64,000 nt of DNA from Strigamia acuminata. Lineage: Eukaryota > Arthropoda > Chilopoda > Geophilomorpha > Linotaeniidae. The notes below the pieces were generated by a model. The model saw nothing but the letters and a program-made list of their open reading frames with translations. It had not been told where the DNA came from and made no database searches. The stretch spans positions 39,998,581 through 40,062,580 of the forward strand of contig OX442314.1 in NCBI GenBank assembly GCA_949358305.1, written 5' to 3'. Made by a program: the position numbers and the translations under genes. Position 1 is the first letter of the stretch. Every line of letters begins with the position of its first letter. Shown here piece by piece: positions 30,809 through 41,181 of this stretch.

Positions 30809-33457
30809 TTATGATTCGTCCATGTTCTGAGTTCGCTCAGGCGTCAACGGGCGCATCATGTCCGTGGCGTCGTCCCTCGGATTTGACCGCTCGTTAACCG
30901 TACACAGGTCGCGACCTGCGTTTGGTCCGGAGACCATTCCAGGGTTGACATGAAGCCAAACCTGGATGATTCTTGCCGAGTTCGCTCGGTTGAAAAATCC
31001 CAGCGCCGCAAACTCTATCGGATCCTCTGGCGCTAATCGTGCTCTCAGGAGTCGATCATGGAGCACCGATGGTGGGCTTAACACCCGAATGTGGTCTTCG
31101 AGCCACATAAACACCTGCCTCGACAACTTGTGATTGTTGCTCAGCAGTGTTCTTGTATCCGGCGTCAAATAGAAGTGCGGATACAGGCGCATCAGGGTCT
31201 TGAAAGCCGACTCCTTCTTCAGCGGCTTGACCTTCGTCTCCGGCTTGGCTGGCGGCGGCGGCGGCGGTGGACGTGAGTCTTCCGCCGTGGCATCGTCGAA
31301 ATGGCTCGGCGAGCCCAAGAAAACCAACGCGGGTGCGGAGGTTGACGAGGGTGTGACGCCTCGTCCCTGCGCTCGACCAACTCCGGTGAGCTTACGGGGT
31401 TCGACTGCCCGTTGAACTCCGGCTGGAGTTTGAGAACTTCCGGCGTTCTCTGGCCAAAACGAACATCCAGCGCCCTCTTGGGCCGACTGGAAAACAGCTA
31501 GTGACGCAGCTGCTGTGGCGCTCGTAACTGGAAGCGGTGTTCTTCCGGCCATTTGCGCCGTGGCCTTCGCAAAGGACCACTCGGTTCGCAACCGAACGGC
31601 GGCCTCTTCTTCGGTCTCGCCGTTTGCTACGACTTGCTTAATTAGCTCGGCCAAGATCGTAGGCGGGTCGAGCCGGAGGTGGTACCACAGCTCGACTTTC
31701 TTCTCCGACAGGCCCATCGGCGCGGTCCAAAGGTACGTAATGGCCGCTAACGCCTGTCCTGGCGAAGGAAGAACACCAGGGTACAACACCCTAGTCATCC
31801 CCGGAATTAGCTGACGCTGAAAATCCATCAGGCGGGGATCATCAATGGTATTGATGTCGGAGACTTCTAGCCTTTCAGCTAGTCTCTGCCAGTCCTTCTG
31901 CGACTCGGCGATCTGGGCGCTTTGGTATGCGTCCAGCTTCTGGAGCACTTCTTGCTGCGCTCTAATGGGTTGCTGCTCGTAGCAGGTCCATTGTGGGCCG
32001 AATGACTCACTAAAAAATGGCCGGAGTTGCAGGTTGCTAACTCCAGCCGGCAAGCGGGAAACATATCCATGTTCGGGCAAGCGGCTAGCGTGTCCAGGTA
32101 CTGGCACGCTACAGTCGGGAGAGATATCACCGACAACACGTCTCATGGCGTATGGAGTAGCCGGGTTGTCCACTTTGAACGTGGAGGCGGTTCGGCTACT
32201 TCGGGCGGACTGGATTGTGGAGTCCGATTCGAAACTCAGCGAGGACGACGAGCCAAACGTCTCTGGTGTCCGTCCTCGTCGCGACTGCGGGCGTAGTGGC
32301 TGTGCTTCAGTCGAATATGGGCGCGATCGCCTCTGTCGCTCTTCTCGATCGCGGCTCGATTCGCGGAACATTGGTCGGATTGGAACCGGCGGAGGGAGTT
32401 GCCCCACCCTCAAATCCTCGTCTTGCGGCGGAGGATTGATGGCCTCTGGGGCCGGAATTTCATCTTCTCGATAAAAAGGGAGAGCGCAGCGCGCTTGCTC
32501 CTCTGCCTCCTGTTCTTGAGCCAGTTGTCGATTTTCGTCGACGCGAAGCTGCACTGCGGCAGCTCGGAGTGCTTTCGACGGGAAGAATCCCGGAAAATCA
32601 TTGAAGCACCCTGCGAGCGCCAACTGATGGAGCTCGGTTTGTGTGACGGGAAATTGGGGGTTCCCATCACGAACGGACTTGCGGTACCGTCGCACGACTT
32701 CGCGTTGTGTCGTTTTGAGGTTCTTCCTCAATTGGGTGAGAGCACCGTAATTAATTCCGGTACTCTTTAGCGCTCTTCTGCGCTCGTGACGCTCTCGTGG
32801 CGTCACTGGCCACTGGTTGTGCAGCAACTCGGCAGCTAGTGGTCCTGGGGGGCTCTCGTCGAGCGTCCACTCGATTTCGTCGACACCGTCTACGTGAAGG
32901 CGCTCGATGAATCGACCTCTTGCTCCAAATCCTTGCAGAGCCGATCTGCTGAAGTCGTGGCGCAGCTTCCACCACGTGTTGTTCGCCGTCTTCAGTCTTC
33001 TGATTTTTTCGGGCAACGCCGCTCGAAAAATCAGCGGGTGTTGGGTCGGCACATGATCGGGGAGCGCAAACGGCGTCTCTCGATCCCTCTCGATCTATAT
33101 TCGAAAAAATAAATAAATAAATTAGTTTATTTAAAAATAAACAAATAATTTCTTATTTGAAATATTTTTTTAAGCTTAGCGCTTGTGGCAGTGAGCCACT
33201 AAGGGATGTTGGTTGTCATAGCAACTCCCTTCGCACATGCTTGAAGCACGTGACTTTTATAGCCGCCATTTTTATTTTTTAGCGGCTTGTGTTTGAAGTC
33301 AGGAAAAGTGAAATTACTCAATTTTTCTGACTGAAACACCAAGTGAAAATTATTTTAATAATTTACCCTCTGTTGTAACGATAATTGGACATCGTTACCG
33401 GCTCCTTCCATCGGCGTTTCCTCGTCCGCATGGAGGTTGACTTCGTCGTCTGCCATT
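30809..33457 (-). CDS. Spliced third ORF of element B, novel protein (791 aa)
   Basis: Minus-strand exons 33368-33457 (ATG, 30 codons, acidic, ends AGG before donor GTAAAT) and 30809-33094 (acceptor CGAATATAG), phase 0, with a 273-bp intron. It is homologous to the A third ORF: EVVRRYRKS with HQLALAGCF in the N-domain; a Ser/Arg-rich linker (SRDREERQRRSR region); a middle domain (VLYPGVLP, then YLWTAPMGL, then LDPPTILAELI); a polyproline run; and a C-domain with QVWLHVNPGM and GPNAGRDLCTV. Both exons are intact in this young element, which argues that the protein is functional. No signal peptide, membrane segment or enzyme motif was seen, so it is not a normal Env. Role unknown. Confidence 0.82.
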
Positions 33458-33798
33458 CGTTTCCTTTTTCGTGTCGAAAAAGAAATTCTTTCGGCTAGAA
33501 AGAATTAATAAATTATATTAAATATATTTATCGAATTTTTCATTCAGAAAAATAACTTACAGTTCGCTGAATCAAGAAAAACTGTCGTGTGGTATCGGAG
33601 TCGATGCATCCACTTCAAAACTTATCGGAAAAGTGGCTAAGTTCGTTGATTGGAGCAACGAACTTGTTTCGGTGACACCGAATGACGTCACAAGTTATAA
33701 CGCATTGTGAACGTTGTCATTCGAGTATTTACTACGAATGACGTCACGAGATTGCTCTCTCGGATCTTTTGGGTAAACCCAAAAGGTGAAAGTCAACG
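33458..33798 (-). promoter_or_regulatory. Pol-ORF3 junction of B: two CRE sites and a 5'UTR intron
   Basis: Two full TGACGTCA palindromes lie at 33683-33690 and 33739-33746, between the pol stop and ORF3. A 5'UTR intron with donor GTAAGTT (from 33560) and acceptor TTTCTAG (33496) is 65 bp long. CRE palindromes bind CREB/ATF factors. Their presence in both A and B at this position suggests an internal promoter for ORF3. This is inference; no start site can be seen. Confidence 0.5.
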
Positions 33799-36700
33799 CT
33801 ATGTCTTGACTCGCGGAACGCGAGATCTCAAGTTGTACTTTGACTTTCGCGAAGTACAATCCAACTTGTTTAGATTGTCATCAGCATCGTCTCCAATGTC
33901 AGATGAGTTATCTTCTTCATTGTTTGAAATTTTCTCTTTTTCTAAAAACATTTCCTTTTCTAGATTTTCATCAAGAGAAACATTTTCAAGTCGCTGGTTT
34001 ATTTCATCGACTTCGTTATTTTTGAGTTTCGATTTTTCACTCGATTCCGTGTTTTCGACAGGAATTTTGGATAATTTAGCATCATCCAAGGTATTAACAA
34101 TATTTTTTGTTTTTTGACCCACTTCCTCCCCTTCCAGCCAAATTTCTTGGTTGAAAACGGGAAAGTACGGCATTAATTCAGTGCCGTGAACAGCTGGATA
34201 AATTTTATTATCACTCAGCCGTCGAAGTTGAAAGGCGCCTCCTTGTAACCTTTTGACAATTACATAAGGCCCATTCCTTTTCGGTGAAATGCCTGCTGCT
34301 ATTCCTTTAGCGGCATTTGAGAGAATATGCGACTCTCGCCAGACTAAATCATTTTGTCTGAAGTTGTCGAATTTCTTATCTGATTTTTCAGCTTCGACAC
34401 GGCGTCTCAAATCTAAGACGTGAGACATCATATGCTGATACGTCTCTGCAATTATTGTTTCTAATTTCTGAACATATAAATGCGGATTTTTTGGATCAAT
34501 GACCAAAATTCCTTCCGGAATTCTTGGATCCCAAGGAATTCTTAATTCTCGGAAAAAATTTAAGAAAGCTGGAGAATAATCTCTGCCTCTTGTTACAGTT
34601 GTTCTCAAACTGAATGCAAATTCGCGTAGATACTCGTCCCATTGGTCGTGAATATCTAAATAAATCGAAACTAAATATTTAATATCTCGATTGGTTCTCT
34701 CCACAGGATTGCTTTGTGGATGATAAATCGATGTCGGTGTTCGCGACATGTCGAATTTTTTGCAAAATTCTTTATAGACCTGTGATCGAAATTGTGGTCC
34801 ATTATCACTTATGATTTGTCTCGGAAATCCGAAAGTCATTGATAAGTGATAAATTGTGTTGGCAACTTTTATTGCCGTTGGATTACACATTGGAAATAAT
34901 TCGGGCCAATGTGTAGCGACATCTACGATGACGCAAATGTGGGTATTGTTTTTTCTGGTTCTTGGTTTGGGACCAGACAAATCCACACTGAGGCAGTCAA
35001 ATGGTCCAAATGGTCCAATCTGAGCGCCTTCTATTTCGGTCTTCGATCTTGGCTTACAGGCCTGACATCCTTGACAATGCTGAATAAAACGTGTAATATC
35101 ACGTTTCATACCTTTCCAGGTATAAACTCTTCGAGTTCGGTACATTGTCCTCGCAATGCCTGGGTGGCCGGACAGTGGATGTCCGTGCATCAACCAAATG
35201 ATTTTATAAATCAATTTTCTTGGCACAACAACTTTAAGTGCCCTACCATCCTCTCCTAGTTCATCTGTGGAGGTAGGATGATAATGGAGTAACATATCTT
35301 CTTCAATGAGATAAGTACTCGCGTGTCTTTCAAAATTTCTTCTTTGAAGACGAGTTACTATGTAACTTGGATATTGCTTGTTTAGCAAGTAATTGCGAAT
35401 ATGTTGGCAAAATTCGTCTGCTTTTTGCGCCGCAATAATGTCATCTCTCGTTGGAGGATCACATTCTAACTGCTTCGCAATTTTAGCTGCAAATGCTTTA
35501 ATTAAAACATTTGTTGTTGGCAGCTCGAATTTTTTAGCCATCATAGCTCTTAATTCGATGTCAGGGGTTCCTGACGGATCATGCATATTAATACAAAAAT
35601 TAATTAATGCTTGATCGTCTTCATTAACTATTATCGACTTGGGTAATTCGTTCAATTTTCCCATTTGCCAACTTCGGCAAGGAGATGGACAATATGATAA
35701 TAAATCATCATTATCGCCATCGTCTTCTGGTTCGTCAGGTGCGCTGACAGGTGCACGAGACAATGCGTCTGCTATTACATTCAGCGGACCTTTGACGTAC
35801 TGTATTTCGAACGAATACGCCATTAGCTCCATTTGCCAACGAGCTAATCTGCCCGACGGGTCAGATAACGACATCAACCACTTAAGTGCTTGGTGATCCG
35901 TTTGTACAGTGAATGTAGTGTACTCTAAGTATGGGCGAAATTTGCGCAATCCCCATACTACTGCGAGACATTCTAATTCTGTCACAGTATAATTCTTTTC
36001 AGCGGGTTGCAAGCTTCTGCTTGCATACACGCATGGCATTTCGACTTCTTGGCCATCCACAATTTTCTTTTGTGTAAGGGCTGCACCCAACCCTTGTTTA
36101 CTGGCGTCAGTATGAACAATAAATGGCATGTACAAGTCAGGCATCTTCATTGTTTCAGCATTCGTAAGCAGGTCTTTTATTGCGTCAAATGCTGCTTGAT
36201 GATGCAGTTCCCAATCGAACTCCGCATCTTTCTTCAAGAGAGGCCTTAGTGGTTCTGCCACTGTGGCCAAATTCTTGATTAGGCGGTGAAAGAAATTCAC
36301 CATGCCTAGAAATCTTTGTAATTCCTTAAGATTGGTAGGGGCTGGAAATTGCGTAATTGCAGCGACTTTTTTAGGGTCTACTGCAAGTCCTTCTACTCCT
36401 ACTTTGTAGCCTAGAAAAATTAATTCCTTTCTACAGAGATGCGTCTTGCCAGGATGCGCATGTAAATTAGCTTCTGCCAATTTTTTAAACACTATATCTA
36501 AATGTTTAATGTGTTCTTCGAACGATTTGGATACAACAATTATGTCATCCAAATATGCCCATGCAAATTTTCTGTAAACGTCACCCAAAACTTTTTCCAT
36601 CAATTCTTGGAAGGTAGTTGGTGCGTTTACTAATCCGAAAGGCATGACTAAAAACATTAGTCTTCCCATTGGGCTCCAGAAGGCAGTTTTTTCTCTGTCT

Positions 36701-38052
36701 TCAGGTCGCAATTCTATCTGCCAATATCCCTTGGTCAGATCTATAGTACTGACCCATTCGAATTCTCCGATTTCTCGCAGAATTTCCTCAATTGTTGGCA
36801 TTTGAGGTGGGTTGTACTTAGTATGTGTATTGATGGGGCGAAAATCAATGCACAAGCGTGGGTCGTTTCCTGGTCGCATGACTAGGACTGGCCGCATTCC
36901 GTAATCGCCTTCAGCTTTGACGACTACGCCTTTGTCAATCATGTCTTGACAAAGTTGTCTGATTATTTCCCTTTTTTGAGGGTTTATGCTCTTAAAGGGG
37001 ACACGGATGGGTTTCTCCGTGTCAAGCTCAATTTTGTGCTTAACCAGGTGTGTTTTACCTGGATCTTTAGAAATAATCCTTTTATGTTTGGATAACATCT
37101 TTTCTAATAATTTGGATTGCTCCAAATTTAAGTTAGCTTCTTCGACTAACTTTTGGATGAAATTCTCTTCATCAATTTTGCTTTGAGTTACACTTGCAGC
37201 GTAAGCTTTTGCAAAGGTCATAAATGAGGAATCGGGTTCCTCTATTTTCTCCAAATAACGTTCCAGCAACGCTTGCGGAATGTAGGGTAAATCTGCATCC
37301 ACAGGTTGCGTGAAATTCCAAGACATCGTCTGTGGATTAGGTTGGATTTTTAACTTATTCATAAAATCGCAACCCAATAGTACCATTGGATACTTATTTG
37401 GTATTACGATGAACGGATGACGTAACGTGCCATGTGTCCATCGAAATGAAAGATGAATGGTTCCATCTGGAGTGACTTCTTCACTTGCCGTCGTAACTCT
37501 GACACCAGGTCCGATAGGTCGTAGATATTTTTCTAGACCTAATTGATTAATAACTGAAGTGGCTAGGAAGCTTTTATTTGCTCCTGAGTCCAACATTCCA
37601 GTTATTACACCTTTTAACGTTTCTAACTTTAACGTCGGAAGGTCTTGGCTGTTTGGTATTCCAGCCACTTTGCACTCAAACTTGCGCAATTTATGAGGAA
37701 CTGTAATTGGAGGCTCCAAAGGCAATTCATCTAATAACTCATTGGTATCAAGAGTTGTAGCTGCAAATAACTTAATGCACTCCTCAATTCCAGGTGTCTC
37801 TGGAACTGAGCTTGGTCTATCGTCTTTAATTTCGACTTTATCTTTAATATTGGAAGTGTCTTCTTCAGTCGGAGTTTCGCCGACAATCTCCTTTGTTAAC
37901 TCAAGAGATTCTTTTTCTTTTAGTTCTGTTTGACGAATTAATTCATCAATAACTTCTTCAACATCTTCCATTATCTTCAGATTTTCATTCTCTGATTCCG
38001 ATTTCGGAGGTGACGCAGCGTCCACTAGACCTGATGGATCTGCGTCTACAAG
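33799..38052 (-). CDS. pol: Pol polyprotein of gypsy element B (PR-RT-RNaseH-INT)
   Basis: Intact. Protease DSGAN at about residue 148; RT with TIDLTKGYWQIEL and catalytic YLDD; RNase H with HTDASKQGLGAAL and ELECLAVVWGLRKF; integrase HGHPLSGHPG with CQGCQAC; catalytic Asp in SVDLSGPK, SDNGPQF and Glu in NPVER; a GPY/F module (NGPYVIVKRLQGG); then an acidic tail with YNLRSR and a stop at 33799. It is colinear with pol of element A throughout but ends earlier, without the extra Ser/Thr tail. Expressed by -1 frameshift from gag; the first codons after the slip read LVDADPSGLVDA. Confidence 0.96.
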   Translation of the reverse strand, partial: LVDADPSGLVDAASPPKSESENENLKIMEDVEEVIDELIRQTELKEKESLELTKEIVGETPTEEDTSNIKDKVEIKDDRPSSVPETPGIEECIKLFAATTLDTNELLDELPLEPPITVPHKLRKFECKVAGIPNSQDLPTLKLETLKGVITGMLDSGANKSFLATSVINQLGLEKYLRPIGPGVRVTTASEEVTPDGTIHLSFRWTHGTLRHPFIVIPNKYPMVLLGCDFMNKLKIQPNPQTMSWNFTQPVDADLPYIPQALLERYLEKIEEPDSSFMTFAKAYAASVTQSKIDEENFIQKLVEEANLNLEQSKLLEKMLSKHKRIISKDPGKTHLVKHKIELDTEKPIRVPFKSINPQKREIIRQLCQDMIDKGVVVKAEGDYGMRPVLVMRPGNDPRLCIDFRPINTHTKYNPPQMPTIEEILREIGEFEWVSTIDLTKGYWQIELRPEDREKTAFWSPMGRLMFLVMPFGLVNAPTTFQELMEKVLGDVYRKFAWAYLDDIIVVSKSFEEHIKHLDIVFKKLAEANLHAHPGKTHLCRKELIFLGYKVGVEGLAVDPKKVAAITQFPAPTNLKELQRFLGMVNFFHRLIKNLATVAEPLRPLLKKDAEFDWELHHQAAFDAIKDLLTNAETMKMPDLYMPFIVHTDASKQGLGAALTQKKIVDGQEVEMPCVYASRSLQPAEKNYTVTELECLAVVWGLRKFRPYLEYTTFTVQTDHQALKWLMSLSDPSGRLARWQMELMAYSFEIQYVKGPLNVIADALSRAPVSAPDEPEDDGDNDDLLSYCPSPCRSWQMGKLNELPKSIIVNEDDQALINFCINMHDPSGTPDIELRAMMAKKFELPTTNVLIKAFAAKIAKQLECDPPTRDDIIAAQKADEFCQHIRNYLLNKQYPSYIVTRLQRRNFERHASTYLIEEDMLLHYHPTSTDELGEDGRALKVVVPRKLIYKIIWLMHGHPLSGHPGIARTMYRTRRVYTWKGMKRDITRFIQHCQGCQACKPRSKTEIEGAQIGPFGPFDCLSVDLSGPKPRTRKNNTHICVIVDVATHWPELFPMCNPTAIKVANTIYHLSMTFGFPRQIISDNGPQFRSQVYKEFCKKFDMSRTPTSIYHPQSNPVERTNRDIKYLVSIYLDIHDQWDEYLREFAFSLRTTVTRGRDYSPAFLNFFRELRIPWDPRIPEGILVIDPKNPHLYVQKLETIIAETYQHMMSHVLDLRRRVEAEKSDKKFDNFRQNDLVWRESHILSNAAKGIAAGISPKRNGPYVIVKRLQGGAFQLRRLSDNKIYPAVHGTELMPYFPVFNQEIWLEGEEVGQKTKNIVNTLDDAKLSKIPVENTESSEKSKLKNNEVDEINQRLENVSLDENLEKEMFLEKEKISNNEEDNSSDIGDDADDNLNKLDCTSRKSKYNLRSRVPRVKT

Positions 38053-38058
38053 TTTTTT
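38012..38058 (-). promoter_or_regulatory. -1 ribosomal frameshift signal, element B
   Basis: In the sense strand the gag end reads CGA AAA AAC TTG TAG, placing the heptamer A AAA AAC at 38058-38052. A 5-nt spacer is followed by a hairpin with outer stem GACGCAG/CTGCGTC (38046-38040 with 38018-38012), an inner TCCA/TGGA pair and a loop containing GGTCTAG, as in element A. The stem sequence differs from A while the pairing is kept. Confidence 0.9.
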
Positions 38059-41000
38059 CGAAACATGTCAGTTATGATCTTGACTGCTTTTTCAAACTCA
38101 GCTGTTGACACTGGTTTGTCCCTCTTAGAGGAAGGGCAGTCTTTTTGCCAATGCCCTAATTTTTTGCATAAATTGCATGGATCAGTGGCAGGCGATTTCT
38201 TTCTTGTTGCTGCTGGTGAGGCAGAACGAGAACGAGCGTCAGACCGGCGCTCTGGCGACACCGCAGGTGATTTTGAATTCCTTTCGGTATTCACCTTTGA
38301 TGCGTCAAATGAAACATTTTTTGGTTTCATTTTTGGCTTCCATTTGCCTGCAACGGGGTTATTTTTTGCTAACAACGCTGCTGCTTTGGCCAATAAAGCC
38401 AACGTCTCATCTCCTGCTTCCTCCTCCTCTTCAGCTTCTTCAGCTTCAGACGACGGAGTTTCAGCTCCAGTTATATTTGCATGTAACTTAGGAACTGAAT
38501 GAGGATTTTTGACGTCCTTTTTGGAAGATTCTTTTTTCGAACTCTTCCCTTCCACTTCGTCTAGAAAGTCTTCGTAACTAGGTGGCTGCAACAATTTCAA
38601 ACCATTGAAGGTTTCATTGTTTTGCTCAGCGAGTCTTTTCTCTCGCTTTAAGTACGCTGACCTTTCGCTATCTGTAAGGTAAGCTTTGTACTTTTCGTCA
38701 ATGCGCAATTGATTGACCTCCATGAACTCGTTTAACTCGGAGAATTTCCCCGGGTCGGGAGCGTCCGACATCATCAGAATATTTTTACTATATTCTGTGA
38801 GGCCAGCTCTAAACTGATCATCAGCTGTTGCATCAGTAACAGCATGTGGCATTCTGCCAAGCAGATTCTCTGCTCTTAGCATGTACGAATGTAAGCTTTC
38901 GCCTTTTCGTTGCTTAAGACATCTCCAGAGCGTCTTGATGTCTTCGCTTGATTCACCAAATTTAAACATAAATTGTTTAACGAAGTCATCCCACTTCGTG
39001 AAGTCTTTCCTGCGAAACCACTCCTTGACATCGCCAACCAGTATTCTTGGTACTAGATGGGCCAATGCACCTTCACAGCCAAAACTGTGAACTTTGCCTA
39101 GTTCGAATATTTCCAGCAAGAGGTTTGACCCTGCTTGCCAATTTCCATTATAGGCATGTGGGATAACTCGATCCCATCTAATGAACTTTTCATCTGTTGT
39201 TTGATGAGTCCATTTATCAGAAGTGAATTCACTTATTTTTTGCAAAATAATTTTATCCCTTCTGTTTTTTCGCTGTTGTTGAGCATTTTGCCTCAACAAC
39301 TGGTCAATCTCATCTTTCGTGTAGAAATCGGGTCTTTGAGTTCTACTACGCGTTCTATGACGAGATCGCCCTCTCACACTGGGGCGTGAGGAATCTGTAT
39401 CAGACGCAGATTCATGATTCGGATTTGGCGGCGGATCAGGGTCCGGAGGATCGTCGCCATCTGGCGGACGACGGTCTCCATTTGGTGGTCCCCTTCCATT
39501 TCGATTGCCATTCGAATTGTGGTCACGTGAGTGGCCACCTCCATGTCCATCTGAACTGTCTCCACCTGGTGGGTCACCACCTGGCGGATTTCCACGGTAT
39601 CTCGGCCCATCACGGATGTCGTTATGACAATCGCGTTTTGGTGAGCCTTCTCGCGGATTATCGTGTGACCGTCCACGATCGTGTGGTTTCTCACGTTCTT
39701 TATTCTTTTTCGCCAGCAATCCAATTAATTGGTCACTATTGCTAAAGAATCTATCCGAATTTTGCGGAACTTTTGGGGAATGATATTCGGTCGGGTCTGG
39801 TTGTCGCTTTCTCTTTTTGCGACTGTGATGACTATTACGGCTTCCACGACTACTGCGTGAGTCATCACTGTCAGTCCAGCTTGATTGTCGACTGACTTTT
39901 GGTTTAGCTGATGTTAAATCAATCAACTCAGGTGATTTGGAAGCACCTTTTTGCAAAACTGGGGCTGGCTTTGCAAAATTATCTTCGCCACAAACGTCTT
40001 GTACTTTTTGTACGACTACTGCAAAGTTTTCTTGTACCGTCAATAGATCTGCGCGAAGAATTTCGTTTTCACGAGCTTGCGCAGCTAAGTCGGCACGTAA
40101 TAACTGCTCTGCAGTACTTTGACTTTTGGCGGCTTGACCAGCATCGATTACAGACTGCTGTCGAGCGAGAAATACTTCGTTTTCTCGTTGTGCTAATCTC
40201 TTAGCTCTTGCTGCTTGCTCTGCAGCATAATTCTCGTAATTTCGAGACGTGGAGGGAATTACTTCCCTCGCTCGAACTGGGGCGGTTAGTTCGGCTGTCA
40301 TTAAATTTGTGTTGGCTTCTCGCAAATTTGCGTTGGCCAATCTCAAATTTTCATTAGCAATTTCTAAATCTTTTTGAGCTTGATTTAGTTGCTCGAGCCT
40401 TTGTTGTTGCTCTTCGTCAGTAATTAGCCAGGAAGCTTTTTCCTGCTCTAATTGTAACAACTTAACATGGTCATTCGCACGTTGTTGTTTTAGTTCGGCA
40501 TTTTGCTGCTGCATTTCTGCATGCATTCGCTCGAACTCTGCTTGCAAGCTTGTTCTGACGATTTCAACGTCTTTTTGGCTTTGTTTGCGAACCATAGCTT
40601 TGTGGATTTGTTCCACAGTCATTTCGCTAGTGACTTTTACTCCCTCGAGCCTAGCTTGCTCACGGAGTGCGTCCATCATGGTAACACGCGCGGGAGAATG
40701 AGAAACTTCCATATTGGAGTTCTCAGAATCTTGCTGTGCTGCACCTTGAGCCGGTGATGAATTCAGCGAGTGCTCCGCACTTGATGATTGAATTCGTAAA
40801 TTCAAATCATCGTTTTGCGTCTTGGAACGGCCACTTCCAGTTGGATTGTTTAAGTCCAACTGGCCGCTTGGCGGGGATGGCTGTTGTCGCTCCAACGCTT
40901 GCGTGAATTCATTCACGATTAACTGTGCCGAGTTACAGTTAGCTGTTTGATCCATGGCTTCAAACAGTTCTTGTGACTCAGTCACTTCTTGATCCACGAC

Positions 41001-41069
41001 TGGTAGATCGATCGCCACTCGTCTCTTCGCCGGCCTTCCTCTCGGTCTCTTCTCTGAAGGAGTCGCCAT
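38046..41069 (-). CDS. gag: Gag polyprotein of gypsy element B (1007 aa)
   Basis: Complete, with ATG at 41069. Residues 7-17 form an AT-hook (RPRGRP flanked by Lys/Arg). Then: an acidic/Gln region; the conserved MMDALREQARLEG block (about 130); a long Gln/Glu/Asn/Leu coiled coil (about 160-370); a Ser/Arg, Gly/Pro/Asp-rich disordered region (about 400-590); a capsid-like domain (about 610-790); and a CCHC knuckle at 965-978. It ends TAG right after the frameshift heptamer. About 1000 residues is long for a gypsy Gag. The AT-hook could bind AT-rich DNA and tether the complex to chromatin; that role is inferred. Confidence 0.95.
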   Translation of the reverse strand: MATPSEKRPRGRPAKRRVAIDLPVVDQEVTESQELFEAMDQTANCNSAQLIVNEFTQALERQQPSPPSGQLDLNNPTGSGRSKTQNDDLNLRIQSSSAEHSLNSSPAQGAAQQDSENSNMEVSHSPARVTMMDALREQARLEGVKVTSEMTVEQIHKAMVRKQSQKDVEIVRTSLQAEFERMHAEMQQQNAELKQQRANDHVKLLQLEQEKASWLITDEEQQQRLEQLNQAQKDLEIANENLRLANANLREANTNLMTAELTAPVRAREVIPSTSRNYENYAAEQAARAKRLAQRENEVFLARQQSVIDAGQAAKSQSTAEQLLRADLAAQARENEILRADLLTVQENFAVVVQKVQDVCGEDNFAKPAPVLQKGASKSPELIDLTSAKPKVSRQSSWTDSDDSRSSRGSRNSHHSRKKRKRQPDPTEYHSPKVPQNSDRFFSNSDQLIGLLAKKNKEREKPHDRGRSHDNPREGSPKRDCHNDIRDGPRYRGNPPGGDPPGGDSSDGHGGGHSRDHNSNGNRNGRGPPNGDRRPPDGDDPPDPDPPPNPNHESASDTDSSRPSVRGRSRHRTRSRTQRPDFYTKDEIDQLLRQNAQQQRKNRRDKIILQKISEFTSDKWTHQTTDEKFIRWDRVIPHAYNGNWQAGSNLLLEIFELGKVHSFGCEGALAHLVPRILVGDVKEWFRRKDFTKWDDFVKQFMFKFGESSEDIKTLWRCLKQRKGESLHSYMLRAENLLGRMPHAVTDATADDQFRAGLTEYSKNILMMSDAPDPGKFSELNEFMEVNQLRIDEKYKAYLTDSERSAYLKREKRLAEQNNETFNGLKLLQPPSYEDFLDEVEGKSSKKESSKKDVKNPHSVPKLHANITGAETPSSEAEEAEEEEEAGDETLALLAKAAALLAKNNPVAGKWKPKMKPKNVSFDASKVNTERNSKSPAVSPERRSDARSRSASPAATRKKSPATDPCNLCKKLGHWQKDCPSSKRDKPVSTAEFEKAVKIITDMFRKNL

Positions 41070-41161
41070 TTTTCAATGAGGATAAAGAAAGGATAGAGAA
41101 GAAAGATAAGCAAGATAAAAATGGCGGGTAAATTTTAAACTATCAAAGTTATACAATGACT

Positions 41162-41179
41162 ATCCCGGACGGGCCCCCA
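41162..41179 (-). promoter_or_regulatory. tRNA-Pro-type primer binding site, element B
   Basis: Two bases after the 5' LTR the sense strand reads TGGGGGCCCGTCCGGGAT. This is complementary to the 3' end of animal tRNA-Pro except for one base (family form TGGGGGCTCGTCCGGGAT). It primes minus-strand synthesis. Confidence 0.8.
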
Positions 41180-41181
41180 CG

